Assembly (NCBI GenBank): GCA_016858145.1
Contig: JAEHOE010000090.1
Span: forward strand, 434,001 to 498,000
Source: Edaphochlamys debaryana
Taxonomy: Eukaryota; Chlorophyta; Chlorophyceae; Chlamydomonadales
Direction: 5' to 3'
Length of the DNA stretch: 64,000 nucleotides
Below the pieces are notes generated by a model. It searched no databases and was not told the DNA's origin. It was given only the letters and a program-made list of their open reading frames with translations. Positions 63,241 through 64,000 of this stretch are shown here, in pieces. The number at the start of each line of letters is the position of its first letter. The stretch's first letter is position 1. Position numbers and translations under genes: made by a program.

Positions 63241-63873
63241 GTAGTATGTGTATTGGCAAAGGGGGGCTGCCGTAATGTGCAACCCTGATTTAGGGCTGAG
63301 CCCCCGCCGCCAGGCTCTTCGGGGGGTTGGCTCGCCCTTATCCCAGGCGGTCGAAAGGGGATTAGCGTGTGACTTTGCACACGTTGCATGGTCTGTGCAC
63401 TTGGGCCAGAAAGTCCCTACGGCCTCAGCACCCCCCACCGCCCTAGGGCCCAACTTCCTGACGATGGCTATGTAACGTGCTCCCTAGCGCAAGCGCGAGC
63501 GGCCATGGGAATGTTTGCTCGCATCGTCCAGCGCCACGACATTATGGTAGAGGATGAAAGATACGGTGTATCGAGCTGTGCAAAAATGGGGCTCGGCAAG
63601 CGTGGGTACGCCGCGGGACCCCGGCTTATGACCTGATCTATCGGGCGGGCCTTCGCCCCAGCCCGCGCCAGCAGCTTGAGCTCTCAGTCAATACCTGAGG
63701 ACAGCAGAGAGCTCATCTTGACTCGCCCGGCAGGCTGGGCAGCGACCTCGCTGGGGTTGCATGCAAGTGCAGTTTGTGCCCCCCACCAACTCGAGGGCAG
63801 AGCGCAGGCCTACAGCCTTTCCTGGAAGAAACCAGTACCGTACCTTATGACATCTATAGCCTAGCTGCTTGCT

Positions 63874-63999
63874 TCAGGGGGCCGTTGATTCGCGCGCCAT
63901 CTCCAAGATGCCGAGCAGGTTGCACTTGCTAGGCAGGGGTACATACGCCCTGGGGCTCAGCCACAGAACAGCCCACACGCCGTGCTGGGGCAATGGGTC
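63874..63999 (-). CDS. Possible C-terminal exon of a minus-strand gene running off the window
   Basis: On the minus strand a frame open to the window edge reads 41 codons to a TGA at 63876-63874. It includes QHGVWAVLWLSPRAYVPLP and SKCNLLGILEMARESTAP. The composition looks protein-like and codons are GC-rich at third positions, but I do not recognise the family, and no TTACA (minus-strand poly(A) signal) is evident just downstream. Chance is a real alternative. Confidence 0.22.
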   Translation of the reverse strand, partial: DPLPQHGVWAVLWLSPRAYVPLPSKCNLLGILEMARESTAP

Positions 64000-64000
64000 A

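Larger units (their letters stand above)
61777..63873. other. 3' UTR of the giant gene and downstream non-coding region
   Basis: Up to about 62,260 this is probably 3' UTR. Beyond that the sequence becomes GC-rich again; it contains a long plus-strand open frame (62274-63098) with no recognisable domain, and I read that as chance. A CCGTATT cluster lies at 63133-63240. A second TGTAA is at about 63470. Confidence 0.5.

Overview
The window comes from a nuclear chromosome of a green alga, most likely a volvocine relative of Chlamydomonas. The DNA is very GC-rich, the genes are broken into many short exons, introns are bounded by GT-AG and an unusual number of GC-AG sites, TGTAA-type poly(A) signals follow both genes, and one protein carries Ser/Pro-rich rods like those of volvocine cell-wall proteins. 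The species cannot be fixed from the sequence. Two large plus-strand genes fill most of the window.

Region 1 (130-9295) is the 3' part of RAD50, the DNA double-strand-break repair ATPase. The visible 880 codons cover the end of the first coiled coil, the zinc hook (Cys-Pro-Leu-Cys), the return coiled coil and the C-terminal ABC half-domain down to the stop. Its 26 visible introns are odd: most start with a G-run and end with a C-run, three use GC donors, one carries an in-frame copy of the zinc-hook exon tail, and one holds a 0.6-kb minisatellite. Region 2 (9296-13227) is RAD50 3' UTR plus an apparently gene-free spacer.

Region 3 (13228-61776) is the main discovery. I could join 196 exons, every one with a compatible reading phase, into a single open reading frame of 7,883 codons that starts with a signal peptide and ends with one transmembrane helix and a short basic tail. 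In order it encodes three SRCR domains, a VCBS/FG-GAP-like region, a complete but catalytically dead GH18 (chitinase-like) domain, two C-type lectin domains (CTLDs), Cys-rich modules, a Pro-rich rod of about 180 residues, more Cys-rich modules, fourteen further CTLDs (one of them a half domain) interspersed with PAN-like and vitelline-membrane-outer-layer-I (VOMI)-like domains, a second VCBS-like unit, a very long beta-rich region carrying an LRDPPG signature, an Ig-like domain and the membrane anchor. SRCR and CTLD domains are otherwise typical of animal receptors. The architecture argues for a giant (roughly 0.8 MDa) glycan-binding cell-surface receptor or adhesin; that function is inference.

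Region 4 (61777-64000) is the 3' UTR of the giant gene, a non-coding stretch with a cluster of CCGTATT motifs, and a doubtful minus-strand C-terminal coding fragment at the right edge. I see no rRNA, tRNA, CRISPR array, insertion sequence or recognisable transposon.
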